From positions 1 through 14,195 of the forward strand of contig JAJZXP010000176.1 in assembly GCA_021806345.1 (NCBI GenBank): a stretch of DNA of 14,195 nt, in the 5' to 3' direction. Every line of letters begins with the position of its first letter. The stretch's first letter is position 1. Source of the stretch: Thermoplasmata archaeon. Its GTDB lineage: Archaea; Thermoplasmatota; Thermoplasmata; Thermoplasmatales; Thermoplasmataceae. Shown one piece after another: positions 13,591 through 14,195 of this stretch. Below the pieces are notes generated by a model. That model had not been told where the DNA came from and made no database searches. It saw nothing but the letters and a program-made list of their open reading frames with translations. Made by a program: the position numbers and the translations under genes.

Positions 13591-14101
13591 ATATTCCCAA
13601 AAGAGGGGAAAGGAGTTCATTTCAAGAACATTTCCTCAAGAGCTTCAAGAAATTTACAGTGTAATAGAAAGCATCAACCTGGAGGATTTCAGGACGAAAG
13701 TAAGCAAAGAAAAAACCATGCCAGGTGAGATGCTCTACAGCCCTCCTTCCCTTAACAGAGCATACAAGGAGAAATTCAATTCACTGGGTTGGCATGAGTT
13801 CAGGATAAAACTCCCTTTCGGAAATGGTGCATTCAGGGAGATGGATTTTGTGAAGAATAGATTAGGTGTGGAAGTGCAGTTCGGGAAGTATGCCTTCATG
13901 GCCTACAACGTCTCAGCAAAGATGACCATTTTCCATAACCATAATGTTATTGATGCCGGAATTGAAATCGTGCCGATGAAGAACATGGCTGATCAGATGT
14001 CCTCCGGTGTCTCATATTTTGAGCAGATTAAATGGGACTTGGAGAACAGAGGTGTTGCGGATATTGATGTTCCGGTAATTGTGATGGGGATCGATTCCTA
14101 G
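13574..14101 (+). CDS. BglII-like type II restriction endonuclease, 175 aa
   Basis: The key region EMDFVKNRLGVEVQFGKYAF (89-108) matches the BglII active site: Asp91, then Glu100 and Gln102, the same spacing as Asp84, Glu93 and Gln95 in BglII, including the unusual Gln in place of the usual Lys. Downstream MSSGVSYFEQIKWDLENRG and DIDVPVIVMGI resemble the BglII core after the active site. The protein is about 50 residues shorter than BglII (223 aa), missing mostly C-terminal sequence. ATG 13574 overlaps the methyltransferase stop by 17 bases, with GGAGAG 12 bases upstream, so coupled expression is expected. The frame is open to 13505 but that would overlap the methyltransferase much further. 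A TAG ends the gene. Confidence 0.9.
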   Translation: MRVVSEYSQKRGKEFISRTFPQELQEIYSVIESINLEDFRTKVSKEKTMPGEMLYSPPSLNRAYKEKFNSLGWHEFRIKLPFGNGAFREMDFVKNRLGVEVQFGKYAFMAYNVSAKMTIFHNHNVIDAGIEIVPMKNMADQMSSGVSYFEQIKWDLENRGVADIDVPVIVMGIDS

Positions 14102-14137
14102 GTCTAGTGATCTCGTATGGTTAACACTTATCTTATC

Positions 14138-14195
14138 ATGAGAAAAGTGAAATATTTCGATTTTGACGAACCTAGATTCTTTATAGGATCGACGA
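14138..14195 (+). CDS. Start of an unidentified gene, cut by window edge
   Basis: Nineteen codons are visible from ATG 14138 (MRKVKYFDFDEPRFFIGST), open to the window end. The residues are protein-like, but too few to name a family. A TTAACA/TTATCTTA stretch lies 8-17 bp upstream. The gap from the BglII-like gene is 36 bp with no clear hairpin, so the gene could be in the same operon or be a new unit. Confidence 0.4.
   Translation, partial: MRKVKYFDFDEPRFFIGST

Noticed and set aside
1..14195. CRISPR array, tRNA, rRNA or insertion sequence ends
   Set aside because: Reading both strands by eye showed no regularly spaced repeats, no cloverleaf with a conserved T-arm, and no transposase or flanking inverted repeats.

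Overview
The window looks archaeal, probably from a Thermoplasmata-type lineage, though this is an inference from style and not from a marker gene. The signs are AT-rich intergenic gaps with TATA-like boxes about 25 bp before several start codons (leaderless initiation), heavy AGG/AGA/ATA codon use, GTG and TTG starts, and many tiny ribbon-helix-helix (RHH) regulators. No rRNA, tRNA or CRISPR array was seen. The content is accessory: an integrated-element gene cluster followed by a stretch rich in DNA-modification and defence-type genes.

Region 1 (1-2861, all minus strand) is a tightly packed operon. Read from right to left it holds an RHH protein, six further small or unknown genes (including a zinc ribbon, a C2H2 zinc finger and two 32-codon genes), a 121-aa unknown protein and a tyrosine recombinase cut by the window edge. 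Nearly every junction is an ATGA or TAATG stop/start overlap with a strong GGAGG-like site in front. This resembles the early or regulatory operon of an archaeal provirus or integrative plasmid.

Region 2 (2862-8256) is mosaic. It begins with a divergent RHH pair (2697-2861 and 2922-3110) with repeated TGTCGA boxes. A third RHH gene broken by one in-frame TAG (3505-3672) overlaps the start of a TcmP-like protein. A SplB-like radical SAM gene converges on that gene with interlocked stop codons. Two small helical genes follow, then a second divergent RHH pair with a 10-bp-spaced operator candidate. The plus-strand RHH gene abuts an Egh-like membrane glycosyltransferase, and an AbrB-type regulator plus a probably decayed small gene close the region.

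Region 3 (8257-12456, minus strand) reads HNH endonuclease with an Mrr-like N-terminus, then Dam-type adenine methyltransferase, then an orphan ParB-like protein, then a MORC/GHKL ATPase. The first two look like a type II-style restriction-modification (R-M) pair. ParB and MORC are four bases apart and both end in a segment that looks like an RHH fold. No ParA is present. This ParB-MORC pair beside R-M genes is the best candidate for an undescribed system.

Region 4 (12574-14101, plus strand) is a second R-M unit: an SPPY-class (probably N4-cytosine) methyltransferase overlapping a BglII-like endonuclease that keeps the Asp-x8-Glu-x-Gln active site. A new gene appears to begin at 14138 and runs off the window.
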